NCBI GenBank assembly: GCA_022241785.1
Contig: JAKOMP010000025.1
Location: 1-61,838, forward strand
Origin: Cyanocohniella sp. LLY
GTDB taxonomy: Bacteria; Cyanobacteriota; Cyanobacteriia; Cyanobacteriales; Nostocaceae
DNA length: 61,838 nucleotides
Direction: 5' to 3'
The stretch's first letter is position 1; every line of letters starts with the position of its first letter. The notes beneath the pieces were generated by a model. It saw only the letters and a list, made by a program, of their open reading frames with translations. It did no database searches and had not been told where the DNA came from. The position numbers and the translations under genes were made by a program. This document shows, piece by piece, positions 1 to 9,297 of this stretch.

Positions 1-509
1 TACAGGAAACTTCATCGTAAATACCTGAAAACTAACAATTTTATAATATAAATTATAATTTTGGTATTTTTACATAATGCTTAATATCTCTTAAATACTT
101 GCCAAATCTAAATCGTAGGCATTATTGTCTTTAAATCATAGCCCTTATAATTCAGTTAATTTTCATAATCACCATAAAAGTAACCGAAGAACCAATAATT
201 TTAACAACTACAATAGCATATTTTGCGAAGGCACACGCGGCTTATCTTGAAGTCACAAACCTTGTGTATTCAGATCACCGCTACATAGTAGATGGGTATG
301 GAATACTGAGACAGGTGCAGCTTACGGCGTAAGTAGTTCACGAAAGCATGGCCTATGATTATGAGCAAGTATAAAGGTAACTAGCACCCATACCGATACT
401 TAAGTTACAAAGGATAAATCTGCATTGTCTTCAATCTAGTCAGGGCAAACATGATGATGCAATTTTGACGATATTACATAAATAACTCTTATCTATCTGA
501 GCCAACAAT
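1..509. other. Gene-free leader region upstream of the HD-domain gene
   Basis: I see no credible coding region here. The first 180 bases are very A+T rich. From about 285 to 395 the composition changes and several short complementary segments appear: GGTATGG near 295 can pair with CCATACC near 390, and CTTAC-GGC-GTAAG near 325 forms a small hairpin. This could be a structured 5' leader or small RNA for the following gene, but it matches no RNA family I know. Confidence 0.25.
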
Positions 510-1385
510 ATGTTCAATGCCACTGAAATTTTAATTGATGCCTTTGTTAAGCAAATTCGAGAAGGTTATAGTCGCACATACGGCTGCTTAAAAAATGATT
601 ATCAAGATATCATCGCTTGGGCTGGGAATATGGCGTTGGAAAATATTGCCAATAGCGATGCCCTGTATCACAATGTTGAGCATTCCGTTTTAGTTGCGCT
701 GGTAGGACAGGAAATTTTACGCGGTAAACATATCCGCGAAGGTGGTGTGTCTAGTGAAGACTGGTTGCACTTTATTATTTCCTTGGTATGTCATGATATT
801 GGCTACGTCAAAGGAGTTTGTCGCCAAGACAAAGAAGCCGCAGGTTTGTATGCTACAGGACAAAACGGCAGAATGATTTCTTTGCATCCAGGGGCTTCTG
901 ATGCCAGTCTCACTCCTTATCATGTTGATAGAGCTAAACTTTTCATTGATGAGCGTTTTGGTGGTCACAAGTTAATCGATGCTGATGTCATAAAAAGTAA
1001 TATCGAATGGACACGGTTTCCTGTGCCTGTAGCTGAAGATCATCAAGATACCACTAGCTTTGCTGGCTTAGTCCGTGCGGCGGATTTGATTGGACAATTA
1101 AGTGACCCACGTTACTTAAAGAAAATCACTTCTTTATTCTACGAGTTTGAAGAAACGGGGATGAATAAAGTTTTAGGTTACGAAACACCTGCCGATTTAC
1201 GCAAGAATTACGCTAAGTTTTACTGGCATGGCGTACATCCCTATATTAAAGATGGACTGCATTATTTGTCTTTGACACAACAGGGTAAACAAATTCTGGC
1301 TAATCTCTACTCGAATGTTTTTGTGGTAGAACATGAAAAAAGCCAAGAAGAACATCTATATTTAGTAGAGCAAAGACATGCTTAG
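510..1385 (+). CDS. HD-domain metal-dependent phosphohydrolase
   Basis: This is a 291-residue cytosolic protein of the HD superfamily. An early His (HNVEHS, about residue 57) is followed by the metal-binding pair CHDIG (about residue 94), and the helical DLIGQLSDP segment near residue 190 fits the second half of an HD fold. Such enzymes hydrolyse phosphomonoesters or cyclic nucleotides; the substrate cannot be read from sequence. There is no GYP signature, so it is not an obvious cyclic-di-GMP phosphodiesterase. The ATG start has only a weak ribosome site. The gene stands alone, and the next gene is on the same strand 67 bases on, past a short repeat. Confidence 0.75.
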   Translation: MFNATEILIDAFVKQIREGYSRTYGCLKNDYQDIIAWAGNMALENIANSDALYHNVEHSVLVALVGQEILRGKHIREGGVSSEDWLHFIISLVCHDIGYVKGVCRQDKEAAGLYATGQNGRMISLHPGASDASLTPYHVDRAKLFIDERFGGHKLIDADVIKSNIEWTRFPVPVAEDHQDTTSFAGLVRAADLIGQLSDPRYLKKITSLFYEFEETGMNKVLGYETPADLRKNYAKFYWHGVHPYIKDGLHYLSLTQQGKQILANLYSNVFVVEHEKSQEEHLYLVEQRHA

Positions 1386-1441
1386 ATATTAGTCATTAGT
1401 TTATTTATCGAATGACTAATCGCAAAAGACTAATGACAAGG
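1384..1441. repeat. Short interspersed repeat built on ACTAATGAC
   Basis: The spacer holds several direct and inverted copies of a TTAGTCATTAG / ACTAATGAC word. The same word recurs near 36150 and 37550 in this window, as expected for the degenerate short repeats common in Nostocales intergenic DNA. Confidence 0.5.
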
Positions 1442-1452
1442 GACAAATAACT

Positions 1453-2571
1453 ATGAATTGGTGGCAAAGACTTCAAAAAAATCCTTTGGCGCGATTTGGG
1501 GCAATTGTGCTGTTAATTTTCTATGTGGCGGTAATTGCGGCTGATTTTGTCGCCCCGTATAATCCTCTTGCTTCACAGCCAAATGGTTCATTATTGCCAC
1601 CAACTCGGGTTTATTGGGTATCTCAACAATCAGGAAACTTTATCGGGCCGCATATTTATCCGACAACCCAGGGAGATACTGATTTAGAAACAGGCGATCG
1701 CCAACTTATTGTAGACTTTCAAAAACCCTCGCCTCTACGTTTATTTGTCTCTGGGCCGGAATACCGACTGTTTGAGTTTAGTTTACCTCTACCCCCCAAC
1801 TGGGATGAAGTGACTATCTTTCCCGGTATACCTTTAAATTGGCACTTGTTTGGTAGCACTGGTGAAGCTCAATTCAATATCTTGGGTACTGACGACCAAA
1901 GCCGCGATCAATTCAGCCGTTTGGTGCATGGTGGTCGGATTAGTATGTTTATTGGCATTATCGGGGTGTTGATTACTTTCCCTCTAGGTTTAATTATCGG
2001 TGGCATTTCCGGCTATTTCGGAGGTTGGACTGACAGCGTGATTATGCGCTTTGCCGAAGTGCTGATGACTTTTCCTGGAATATATCTGTTGGTAACCTTG
2101 GGTGCAGTGTTACCACCTGGCTTAACTAGTACTCAACGCTTTTTACTGATTGTAGTGATTACTTCGGTGATTAGTTGGGCTGGGTTAGCGCGGGTAATTC
2201 GCGGACAGGTACTCTCAATTAAAGAGCGAGAATTTGTCCAAGCAGCAAGAGCAATGGGTGGTAAGCCAATTTATATTATCCTCCGCCATATTTTGCCCCA
2301 AACTGCCACTTATGTGATTATCTCTGCTACCTTGGCGGTTCCCGGCTTTATTGGTGCGGAAGCTGTATTAAGTCTAATTGGTTTGGGGATTCAACAACCA
2401 GATCCTTCTTGGGGTAATATGCTTTCTTTAGCTACCAATGCTTCTATTTTGGTGCTGCAACCTTGGTTAATTTGGCCCCCAGCGGCGTTAATTATTCTGA
2501 CTGTGTTGGCTTTTAATTTATTGGGTGATGGTTTAAGAGATGCCCTCGATCCCCGCAGTTTGCGAAGATAG
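1453..2571 (+). CDS. ABC transporter permease, DppC/OppC type
   Basis: This 372-residue inner-membrane protein has an N-terminal membrane segment (about residues 13-35) and then a periplasmic insert of roughly 110 residues. Five C-terminal membrane spans carry the ABC-coupling EAA loop (EREFVQAARAMGG, about residue 258). That layout is typical of the second permease of peptide/nickel importers. The long periplasmic insert is common in cyanobacterial members. No partner permease, ATPase or binding protein is next to it, so it must assemble with subunits encoded elsewhere. The substrate (oligopeptide or similar) is inferred from family only. Confidence 0.85.
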   Translation: MNWWQRLQKNPLARFGAIVLLIFYVAVIAADFVAPYNPLASQPNGSLLPPTRVYWVSQQSGNFIGPHIYPTTQGDTDLETGDRQLIVDFQKPSPLRLFVSGPEYRLFEFSLPLPPNWDEVTIFPGIPLNWHLFGSTGEAQFNILGTDDQSRDQFSRLVHGGRISMFIGIIGVLITFPLGLIIGGISGYFGGWTDSVIMRFAEVLMTFPGIYLLVTLGAVLPPGLTSTQRFLLIVVITSVISWAGLARVIRGQVLSIKEREFVQAARAMGGKPIYIILRHILPQTATYVIISATLAVPGFIGAEAVLSLIGLGIQQPDPSWGNMLSLATNASILVLQPWLIWPPAALIILTVLAFNLLGDGLRDALDPRSLRR

Positions 2572-2589
2572 GCAAAACTTGATTTTAAC

Positions 2590-2610
2590 GGGAGGTTCTA
2601 CCTACCTCCC
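2590..2610 (+). terminator. Stem-loop after the ABC permease gene
   Basis: GGGAGGT and ACCTCCC form a perfect 7-bp stem around a 7-base loop, 19 bases after the permease stop codon. No T-run follows, so it may only stabilise the 3' end. Confidence 0.5.
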
Positions 2611-2663
2611 AACAGGGATTCCTATGAGGCGAGGAAAGAGGTAAAAAAACAGCACCCTGTTGA

Positions 2664-3278
2664 TTATTCCCCCAAAGCAGCGTGAAAAACTTGTTCAGCA
2701 GTCAAATTTAGCTGTGGGAAAGCGAGTGATTGAATGCGGTCATTGCCACGAAACTGAGTGATTTGATACTCTCCTTCAACTAAACTATAAACTGATATTG
2801 TTGGTTGTTTAGGGTTGCCAATAAACCGCTTTCCGCCAAGAGCAGCATAGTCGACAATCCAATATTCAGGAATACCAATTTCTTCATACTCACCAAATTT
2901 GAGAAAATAGTCATCACGCCAGTTAGTACTGACAACTTCCACTATTAATGAAATTCATTCTGCTTGAACAACAGTAGATGATTTTTTCCAAAGTAGTTCA
3001 TTAACTAAGTTAGGGATATTTAATACTAATACATCGGGAATGTAACCAGATTTTTTATCTACTGCTTTAACCAATGCTTGGCTAGGAATTGAACAAGCAA
3101 GATTTAATCTGCGAATTTCAAAGTTGACTTCCCTAATCAGAAATGCTCTAACCAACTCATGGTCTCCTGTCGGCTGCATTTCGACTATGATTTCTTTATG
3201 TAATTCATATCTGCCATTTTCTGGTTTCCACTCCAGAAATTCTGTAAAAGTTATTGGCTCAACTAAAGGTTGAAACAT
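2664..3278 (-). pseudogene. Uma2-family endonuclease interrupted by an in-frame TGA
   Basis: Read on the minus strand, one frame of about 204 codons encodes a Uma2-type (DUF820) protein, the PD-(D/E)XK-like nuclease family that is very abundant in cyanobacteria. The first part ends at TGA (2955-2957). The same frame continues immediately with ISLIVEVVSTNWRDDY and then a complete C-terminal half (GIPEYWIVDY). The catalytic core therefore straddles the stop: PDVLVLN lies before it and the EVVS / K segment after it. One base change (TGG or CGA to TGA) explains the break. The product would be a truncated, inactive protein unless the stop is a sequencing error. The gene is isolated between two terminators. 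Confidence 0.8.
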
Positions 3279-3364
3279 GATATTGTTTCCGCAATTGCTC
3301 GTTTAATAACAATTTTGGCATTACTCAATCAAAGTATATAGCGTTTCTCAGGGCAAAAATTTAG

Positions 3365-3402
3365 AGGAGACAGGGAATAAATTAATCTATTTCCCATCTC
3401 CT
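3365..3402 (-). terminator. Probable terminator of chlP
   Basis: AGGAGA with AGGGAATA pairs with TATTTCCC and TCTCCT to give a long imperfect stem. In the direction of chlP transcription it lies just beyond the stop codon and is followed by a T-rich run (AAATTTTT), as expected of an intrinsic terminator. Confidence 0.65.
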
Positions 3403-3430
3403 CCAAGTTTTATCCTAATTTATGTTGTGA

Positions 3431-4651
3431 TTAGGGTGCTAAAGCGTTACCGCGAATTAAGCTACCAAGAGTTTTGGCAGTAATTTTTAGTTGGGTGATG
3501 GGGTTGGCGGGGACAACTGTCTTATACAGATAGCTATCAAATGTTAGCTTCTGGACATCCATATCACCACACATTTCTACAAACGCTTCGCGGGTAGCGT
3601 CGGAACGGTAGAACACACTTTGCAGAATGTCTAGCACCTTATAGGTGAGTCCGTATTTTTTATCCCAACGCTTCAAATAAATCTTGAGTTCTTTTTCTGT
3701 GGGAATGCGCGCACCACTGTTAGACATTTCGACAATGGTTTCGGCACACATGCGCCCAGATTTAGCCGCAAAGTAAATACCTTCGCCAGAAGACTTGGTA
3801 ACGTAGCCAGCCGCGTCTCCGACTAAAGCAATCCGACCAACAACACGCCGGGGACGGGGATGTTCGGGAATTGGATGAGCTTCTACTTTGATGATTTTAC
3901 CGCCAGCGAGCTTTTCGGAAGCACGGGAACGGATGCCAGCTTGTAACTGTTTAATACTGGCTTTGTTGACGTGCATTGTGCCAGTACCCACGGCTACGTG
4001 GTCATATTTGGGGAATACCCAGGCGTAGAAGTCGGTAGAAACGTCATTACCGACGTACATTTCCGCTAGGTTATTGTAGTATGCCATTTTATCTTCGGGG
4101 AGACGAATGCGTTCTTGGAAAGCGATCGCATAGTTATAATCCCCAGCATCCATTTCTTTGGCAATTCTGGAATTAGCCCCATCCGCCCCAATAATTAAAT
4201 CCACTTTTAGGGTTTTAGTAATACCCTGTGCGCCGCCTTCTGTATGGTCAACGTAGTGAATTGTATAAGGATCGGTGTTGTTTGTGGGTATATCTAGTTT
4301 ATGAACAGTGGCATTAATTAAATTTGCGCCTAGTTTTGCCGCGCGATCGCGCATGAAACCATCCAGCACCTCACGGCGGCACATTCCTATATATTCTTCT
4401 TTGTTTACCAGATTAATATCAACTTCACGATTGGAAGGCGAAATCATTTTCATCTTCCGTACTTGACGGTCAATAATCTCTGGTGGTAGGTCAAATTCAC
4501 CCACCATACATAGGGGAATAGCACCCCCACAGGGCTTTGCATTGTCCAGTTTCCGCTCAAACAGGTAGGTTTCAATTCCAGCCTTTGCCAGTGTTTCAGC
4601 GGCAGATGAACCAGCAGGGCCTGACCCAACAACAGCAACCCGTAGTGTCAA
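3431..4651 (-). CDS. chlP: Geranylgeranyl reductase (chlorophyll/tocopherol pathway)
   Basis: This 406-residue flavoprotein reduces geranylgeranyl to phytyl groups for chlorophyll a and tocopherol, at the membrane-associated end of chlorophyll synthesis. The N-terminus carries the FAD dinucleotide motif VVGSGPAGSSAAETLAKAG directly after the start. CGGAIP follows near residue 41, and the second FAD contact GDAAGYVTKSSGEGIYFA sits near residue 279. Length and the C-terminal stretch (SYLYKTVVPANP) match cyanobacterial ChlP. The ATG at 4651 puts the Rossmann motif at the expected distance. It diverges from the CysA-type gene across about 300 bases of shared upstream DNA. Confidence 0.93.
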   Translation of the reverse strand: MTLRVAVVGSGPAGSSAAETLAKAGIETYLFERKLDNAKPCGGAIPLCMVGEFDLPPEIIDRQVRKMKMISPSNREVDINLVNKEEYIGMCRREVLDGFMRDRAAKLGANLINATVHKLDIPTNNTDPYTIHYVDHTEGGAQGITKTLKVDLIIGADGANSRIAKEMDAGDYNYAIAFQERIRLPEDKMAYYNNLAEMYVGNDVSTDFYAWVFPKYDHVAVGTGTMHVNKASIKQLQAGIRSRASEKLAGGKIIKVEAHPIPEHPRPRRVVGRIALVGDAAGYVTKSSGEGIYFAAKSGRMCAETIVEMSNSGARIPTEKELKIYLKRWDKKYGLTYKVLDILQSVFYRSDATREAFVEMCGDMDVQKLTFDSYLYKTVVPANPITQLKITAKTLGSLIRGNALAP

Positions 4652-4950
4652 AGGTCTTCTCCCAATTTTTTGATAAAAACATTTACCGAAAGCATAGTAC
4701 CACGGAGTTTTGGCTGTTTTCGCGCTCTACCTTCAGGTTTTGACTTAAATGCAACATTCCTTAATGTTTCGATACAAAAATGGGTACTAGTACCGCCGTG
4801 AAGTCAAAAGTTAAAAGTCAATTGTAGCTTTCTCGATTAATGTCTAATTTGAATTAACTCAAAGGATCTAAATATATGAATGTATGGTATATATGAAGCA
4901 CGGAAACCCTAGCGAAAAGCCGTAGATAGAGTTGCAGAGGTATAGCAGCA
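4652..4950. promoter_or_regulatory. Divergent upstream region of chlP and the cysA-like gene
   Basis: These 299 non-coding bases must hold the promoters of both divergent genes. I could not assign a specific -10 or operator. Near 4790 the words CTAGTACCGC and AAGTCAAAAGT occur, and they recur in the same order near 8965, marking a small dispersed repeat. Confidence 0.4.
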
Positions 4951-5967
4951 GTGGGCATAGTAGTTGAAAATGTATCCAAAAATTTCGGGAGCTTTAAAGC
5001 TGTTGATGAGGTCAATCTCGAAATCAAAAGTGGTTCATTAGTTGCCTTGTTGGGGCCATCGGGATCTGGTAAGTCCACGTTGCTGCGGTTAATTTCTGGT
5101 TTAGAGATGCCAGATAGCGGCAAAATTTTGCTTACTGGCAAGGATGCTACATATCAAAGCGTCCAAGAGCGGAATATTGGATTTGTGTTTCAACACTATG
5201 CCCTATTTAAGCATCTCAATGTCCGGCAGAATATCGCCTTTGGGTTAGAAATTCGCAAGGCACCCAAGAAAAAGATTAAGGGAAAAGTAGACCAGTTACT
5301 AGAGTTGGTGCAATTGAGTGGGTTAGGCGATCGCTACCCATCACAGCTTTCTGGTGGTCAAAGACAAAGGGTGGCATTAGCTAGGGCCCTGGCTGTAGAA
5401 CCTAACGTATTATTGCTAGATGAGCCATTTGGCGCACTTGATGCTAAAGTCCGTAAAGATTTGCGGGCATGGTTACGCCACCTCCATGATGAGGTACATG
5501 TTACCACTGTTTTTGTCACCCACGACCAAGAAGAAGCAATGGAAGTTTCTGATCAAGTCGTAGTCATGAATAAAGGACGTGTAGAACAAATGGGGACACC
5601 GGCAGAAATTTACGACAACCCGGCGTCAGCATTTGTGATGAGCTTTATCGGCCCTGTGAACGTTTTGCCTAACACCTCTAGAATTTTTCAAGGCAGTGGT
5701 TTCGATTCCCCAAATCCTCAAATATTTTTGCGTCCACAAGATGTGCTGATTGAAAGACAAGCCAATGGTACTACTACCCCGGCTATCGTGAGTCGGTTGA
5801 TACATTTGGGTTGGGAAGTTCAGGTAGAATTAACTTTGGATGATGGGCAAGTCGTGGCAGCACATTTAACACGCGATCGCTTTAACGAGTTACAGTTAGA
5901 ACCACAGCAACGGGTGTATGTGAAGCCCAAGGATGCAAAATCTTTTCCTTTGTATTATTCCATTTAG
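4951..5967 (+). CDS. cysA: Sulfate/thiosulfate-type ABC importer ATP-binding protein
   Basis: This is a 338-residue ATPase of the CysA/molybdate class that powers an inner-membrane oxyanion importer. Walker A (GPSGSGKST, about residue 34), the Q-loop region (FVFQHYALF), the signature [10 protein letters not shown] (about residue 134), Walker B ([12 protein letters not shown]) and the switch His (VTHDQEEA) are all intact. A C-terminal TOBE-like domain (FLRPQDV) completes it. The start is GTG at 4951 with AGAGG about ten bases upstream. No permease or binding-protein genes are adjacent, so sulfate specificity rests on family resemblance; another anion is possible. Confidence 0.85.
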   Translation: MGIVVENVSKNFGSFKAVDEVNLEIKSGSLVALLGPSGSGKSTLLRLISGLEMPDSGKILLTGKDATYQSVQERNIGFVFQHYALFKHLNVRQNIAFGLEIRKAPKKKIKGKVDQLLELVQLSGLGDRYPSQLSGGQRQRVALARALAVEPNVLLLDEPFGALDAKVRKDLRAWLRHLHDEVHVTTVFVTHDQEEAMEVSDQVVVMNKGRVEQMGTPAEIYDNPASAFVMSFIGPVNVLPNTSRIFQGSGFDSPNPQIFLRPQDVLIERQANGTTTPAIVSRLIHLGWEVQVELTLDDGQVVAAHLTRDRFNELQLEPQQRVYVKPKDAKSFPLYYSI

Positions 5968-6129
5968 CTGTTTCTTGGCGCTGATTTCCACCTAGATTCG
6001 GCAAAATGGATATTGGTTGTCAAAGAATGCGTTGACAAAAAATTTGAGTTGCACAGTTTTAACAGTCACCTCCAAGATTCACAGTGTTCAATTTTGAAAG
6101 TTGTACACACACTATTTTTCTGGTTTGTC

Positions 6130-6180
6130 CTTGATGGTAATATCACCGCTATGTAAAGTTAAGTCTTTACATCCATCAAG
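6130..6180. other. Nested stem-loop, possible structured RNA or operator
   Basis: CTTGATGG (6130-6137) pairs perfectly with CCATCAAG (6173-6180). Inside it GTAAAG (6153-6158) pairs with CTTTAC (6165-6170) around a 6-base loop. A 15-base bulge sits on the 5' side only. There is no T-run on either strand, so a terminator is less likely than a leader structure. A 48-codon frame starts 24 bases downstream. Confidence 0.4.
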
Positions 6181-6204
6181 TAACAGACTGGATTAAAAAC
6201 ATAC

Positions 6205-6351
6205 ATGGATGCACTACCGATCACCAAAAATATAGTGAGTTATTCAATACAGGTACAAAAACTCACACAAGCTTTAGAGAGCAAAGCAGACAGAATTGAT
6301 CCGAGTATGGAAGTTGATCAATTAAGGCATACAGCAAGACGCTATATGTGA
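6205..6351 (+). CDS. Possible 48-residue small protein
   Basis: An ATG-to-TGA frame of 48 codons encodes a charged, probably helical peptide beginning MDALPITKNIVSYSIQVQ and ending RHTARRYM. It is not recognised. The ribosome site is poor, and nothing but its position just after a stem-loop supports expression. It may be chance. Confidence 0.2.
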   Translation: MDALPITKNIVSYSIQVQKLTQALESKADRIDPSMEVDQLRHTARRYM

Positions 6352-7012
6352 ATTTTTGATCAAGAAATAGTCAATAGCATCATATTAACCGAAGCCTTCA
6401 AAGCTGACTGAAAAGCTTCTGTTTTCTAGATACAAAAAATATCAATCAGCCATGTAGCTTGCTATTGTTAGCAATGCTAAAGTCTGCGTGCGGGTGAAGA
6501 TATATTTTGAACTATTGACCAAATATTGTCACTATTACATCTGCTCCCAGTTGCCATCAGAGCAAGGCTTATCCCCAGGTACTGATTGAATAATCAATAG
6601 CTAATACTTAGACAACAGGTAATATATAAGACCAAGGAATCACACCATAAAATAGATACTGACGTTAATAATGTTACCAAACGTAACTCTATAGTTAACA
6701 TCAGTTAAATTAATCTCTGCCTCCAGTGCTGACAGGTATAGATTGGTGGAAACAAAAGGGTCAATCACGCAAAATCAATTGATAGAAGCAAGTGGCATTG
6801 GTAACTAAAGCAATACAAGAGTGTAAAACACTTACAGTGTTGCATTCCCTTTACAATTCATGAAAATTTTAATGTTTGTGTAAATAATAGTGCGTGATAA
6901 CCGATAAAACAAACCAACTGATTGTTACTTTTTATCTAGAATACAAATCCCAGTCAATACTTAAAAAAATCAGTATTATTGCTTACTGACTCTAAAAATG
7001 GAGGAAAAGAAG

Positions 7013-7693
7013 ATGAAAATATTTGTTCATTGGTCTAGCGCCTTCGTGTTGCAAGTCTTGGCACTGATGGCAATGTCTTATATGGCCATTGCCAAAGAGA
7101 CACCGACGACTATTCAACCAAGAACAAACCAGAGGCTTTGCTCTGTAGATCCAGTTGCAGATTTATTACCACCACTACCAAATCAGCAAAGTAATTCCTT
7201 ACTGTCCTATCTTGCTCAGGAAGGTTTTACACAAAGCCAAGATGGTGCGTGGGTCTGTTATGTCAACGATCCTAAAAGGGAAGAACGCTATTACACCTTA
7301 TTTAAGGTGCAAGAGATGAACGGACAGCTGATAGCCAGTTCTTTTCTAGATGGCGGTAACTTCATTGAAGGACAGGAATATCAAAGTATTGACTTTTTTA
7401 TGAAGCTGGTTGAGCGTCATATGAATACCAGTCAAGAGAACCGTCAAAGTGTCCGCAGATATTTAGAAACCTTTGTAGATCTGGTGAAAGAAGGCAAAAT
7501 ACAAGCCTCACGGCGGGGGTTTTTCTTTGACCAACCCAACCGTGCATTAGTTTTGTACCAAACACTCACTACAGGAGACCTCAAAGGCTCGGCCATCACC
7601 ATCAATATTCAAGCACCTGAAAACTTAAATACTGGATCTACGCCCAGGAGATTACAACCCTCTATAAGAGAGAGATTAAAACTTAATCGTTAA
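7013..7693 (+). CDS. Exported protein of unknown function
   Basis: The ATG at 7013 is preferred over one 15 bases upstream because GGAGG at 7000-7004 then lies at ribosome-site distance, and the protein opens with a signal peptide (MKIFVHW, hydrophobic core to about residue 25, then AIAKET). The mature 200 residues are soluble and polar, with two cysteines near the start (LCSVDP and WVCYVND) that could form a disulfide in the periplasm. I do not recognise the family. The next gene on the same strand also encodes an exported protein after a 40-base gap, so the two are probably co-transcribed. Confidence 0.65.
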   Translation: MKIFVHWSSAFVLQVLALMAMSYMAIAKETPTTIQPRTNQRLCSVDPVADLLPPLPNQQSNSLLSYLAQEGFTQSQDGAWVCYVNDPKREERYYTLFKVQEMNGQLIASSFLDGGNFIEGQEYQSIDFFMKLVERHMNTSQENRQSVRRYLETFVDLVKEGKIQASRRGFFFDQPNRALVLYQTLTTGDLKGSAITINIQAPENLNTGSTPRRLQPSIRERLKLNR

Positions 7694-7733
7694 ACAATGC
7701 TCAGTTTTTCATGATGTTCGGTAAGCGTTCTGT

Positions 7734-8969
7734 GTGGTTTTGTTGAGGTGTATCTTGTTGAAGTCAACGTTTAAAAATATTGCAATTTTCTTTTCATCTT
7801 TGGTTGTAGTGCTGACAATGGGTGAATCAGCCACAGCACAGCTACGTTTGAACCAGCGTGATTCTATTCCTCAAGGACAAGAGTCGCAGTATTTAGAGTA
7901 CCAACGTCAGAATAATCAGAATCTGCGCCAGATGCGAGTTATGCCAGATTGTAGTCTAGGTGATGGTTTGGGCTGTAACAAAACAGGAACAGTAGTTGAA
8001 CAAATCATTAATGAATCTCATGGTGCTAACTACTATGACTTATTGATGAGAGCTACTGGTGGTCAAGATAACTACCGTAACTTCGCGGCTTTTTATAATC
8101 ACAATCCTCGATTATCTACAATGCCCTACGCCTCATTTTGGCGGAATGAAGATCCTTCAATTTTGGATGGATATCGTTATGTGTTGGGTCAATCTGTAAG
8201 TCGTAATCCTGTAAATGGTCTTGCAGATGTCACCCGGAATTTTGCTTGGTCACCCTTATCAAGAGGTAGAGAAATCAGCCTTCGTGATGGTTTGTTAGAC
8301 CTGAAATACTCTTACGGGCGCGTTCTTTTAGAAGAAGTAGCCAAAATTCCTAACCTAGAACAGCAGGTTACCTCTCTGGATTTACCTCCAGATATGACTC
8401 AGTTTTACTTATCTAACATTTCTCAAGGGTTACGCGCATTAAATACAGGTGACGAGAGAGGACTCAGACAAAGCGTGTTGAGACTACTTTCTTTTCCCTA
8501 TTCACCAGGCGTTAAAGATGACGGTTGGTATGGGCGGAAATTAGTTGACACTCCGGTAACGACTTCACCTGAAATTCCATCGTTACCAGGAACAGCTTTG
8601 ATCAGCGAGACTCCAGGACTGGGAGGAGAAGAGATGACCGTTGCTTTAGGTGATCCCTTCATTGGTGAAGTTGTAATACCCCGAGGCGGCGCTCCCTGGT
8701 GGACTTATATTGGTATCGCTCTGCTTCTATGGTTTATTCTGAGAGGAAATGATTCTGCTAGTCAACCACCTACTCCTGTCGAAGCGATACCCGATACTTT
8801 GCCCCCCTTAATTGCCGTCGATAATGGAGGAGAATCGCCTACAAGCAATACTTTTGTGCCACCCCAAGTCAGAGAAGTACCAGAACCGTCAGCGCTCAAA
8901 GCTTTATTGCTGTTGACTGTTGTATTGGGTACACTCAATTACAAACAGAGGCTAGGGGCTAGAGGCTAG
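7734..8969 (+). CDS. Exported protein with PEP-CTERM-like C-terminus
   Basis: The frame opens at GTG 7734, but TTG at 7755 or 7758 is more likely used because GAGGTG at 7745 gives a ribosome site. A signal peptide follows (hydrophobic FKNIAIFFSSLVVVLTM, then ATAQ). The roughly 300-residue mature domain is not recognised; two nearby cysteines (PDCSLGDGLGCNK) suggest a disulfide. Near residue 320 there is a membrane span (WWTYIGIALLLWFIL), then a Pro/Ser-rich spacer. It ends with VPEPSALKA, a hydrophobic stretch and basic residues, the layout of PEP-CTERM sorting tails. The final residues arise from a small repeat (GGGGCTAGAGGCTAG), so the tail may be slightly extended. Confidence 0.6.
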   Translation: MVLLRCILLKSTFKNIAIFFSSLVVVLTMGESATAQLRLNQRDSIPQGQESQYLEYQRQNNQNLRQMRVMPDCSLGDGLGCNKTGTVVEQIINESHGANYYDLLMRATGGQDNYRNFAAFYNHNPRLSTMPYASFWRNEDPSILDGYRYVLGQSVSRNPVNGLADVTRNFAWSPLSRGREISLRDGLLDLKYSYGRVLLEEVAKIPNLEQQVTSLDLPPDMTQFYLSNISQGLRALNTGDERGLRQSVLRLLSFPYSPGVKDDGWYGRKLVDTPVTTSPEIPSLPGTALISETPGLGGEEMTVALGDPFIGEVVIPRGGAPWWTYIGIALLLWFILRGNDSASQPPTPVEAIPDTLPPLIAVDNGGESPTSNTFVPPQVREVPEPSALKALLLLTVVLGTLNYKQRLGARG

Positions 8970-9297
8970 TACCGCTGCCTTGGAAGTCAAAAGTCAAATT
9001 TTCTAGACTCGTCACTTGATCAGTAAGTCGGCTGCTATTATTTGGCATAGTTTAATTATTCATGCCCATTAGCTGATCAAGCTGCGATAGGCATTCGCGG
9101 TAGCGTGCCGGAGGCTCTAGCCATGCCCTCCGGGCTTATCGCCTTAACAAAAGTGGATAAAAAATCCCTCGGTAACTAGTCGAGGGATTTCAATCTTTAG
9201 TACTTTGCACATGAAATGTATCCCACTTACACAGTGTATCTATCCTTTTAAAATTAAGTGTGCCAAAATGCCAAATTAACGTGATATACATGATTCC
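8970..9297. other. Intergenic region with dispersed repeats
   Basis: This 328-base gap starts with the CTAGTACCGC / AAGTCAAAAGTCAA repeat. Near 9085-9145 it continues with a G+C-rich element (GCATTCGCGGTAGCG ... GCCCTCCGGGC) of the dispersed Nostocales type, and then holds a strong terminator. The last 100 bases should contain the PPTase promoter. Confidence 0.5.
9162..9190 (+). terminator. Strong intrinsic terminator (bidirectional)
   Basis: AAATCCCTCG and CGAGGGATTT form a perfect 10-bp stem with a 9-base loop, with A/T tracts on both sides. It ends the exported-protein unit before the PPTase gene. Confidence 0.8.

Larger units (their letters stand above)
5968..7012. other. 1-kb gene-poor region with several inverted repeats
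   Basis: Apart from one doubtful 48-codon frame I find no gene here. Structure is plentiful: a nested stem-loop at 6130-6180, the 13-base palindrome TTAGCAATGCTAA at 6468-6480, and GTTAC-CAAAC-GTAAC at 6673-6687 inside an outer ATGTTA/TAACAT pair. The last 300 bases must contain the promoter of the exported-protein gene that follows. Confidence 0.5.

Noticed and set aside
2955-2957. TGA in the Uma2 frame as a selenocysteine codon
   Set aside because: No SECIS-like hairpin follows, the family has no selenoproteins, and a simple nonsense mutation explains it.
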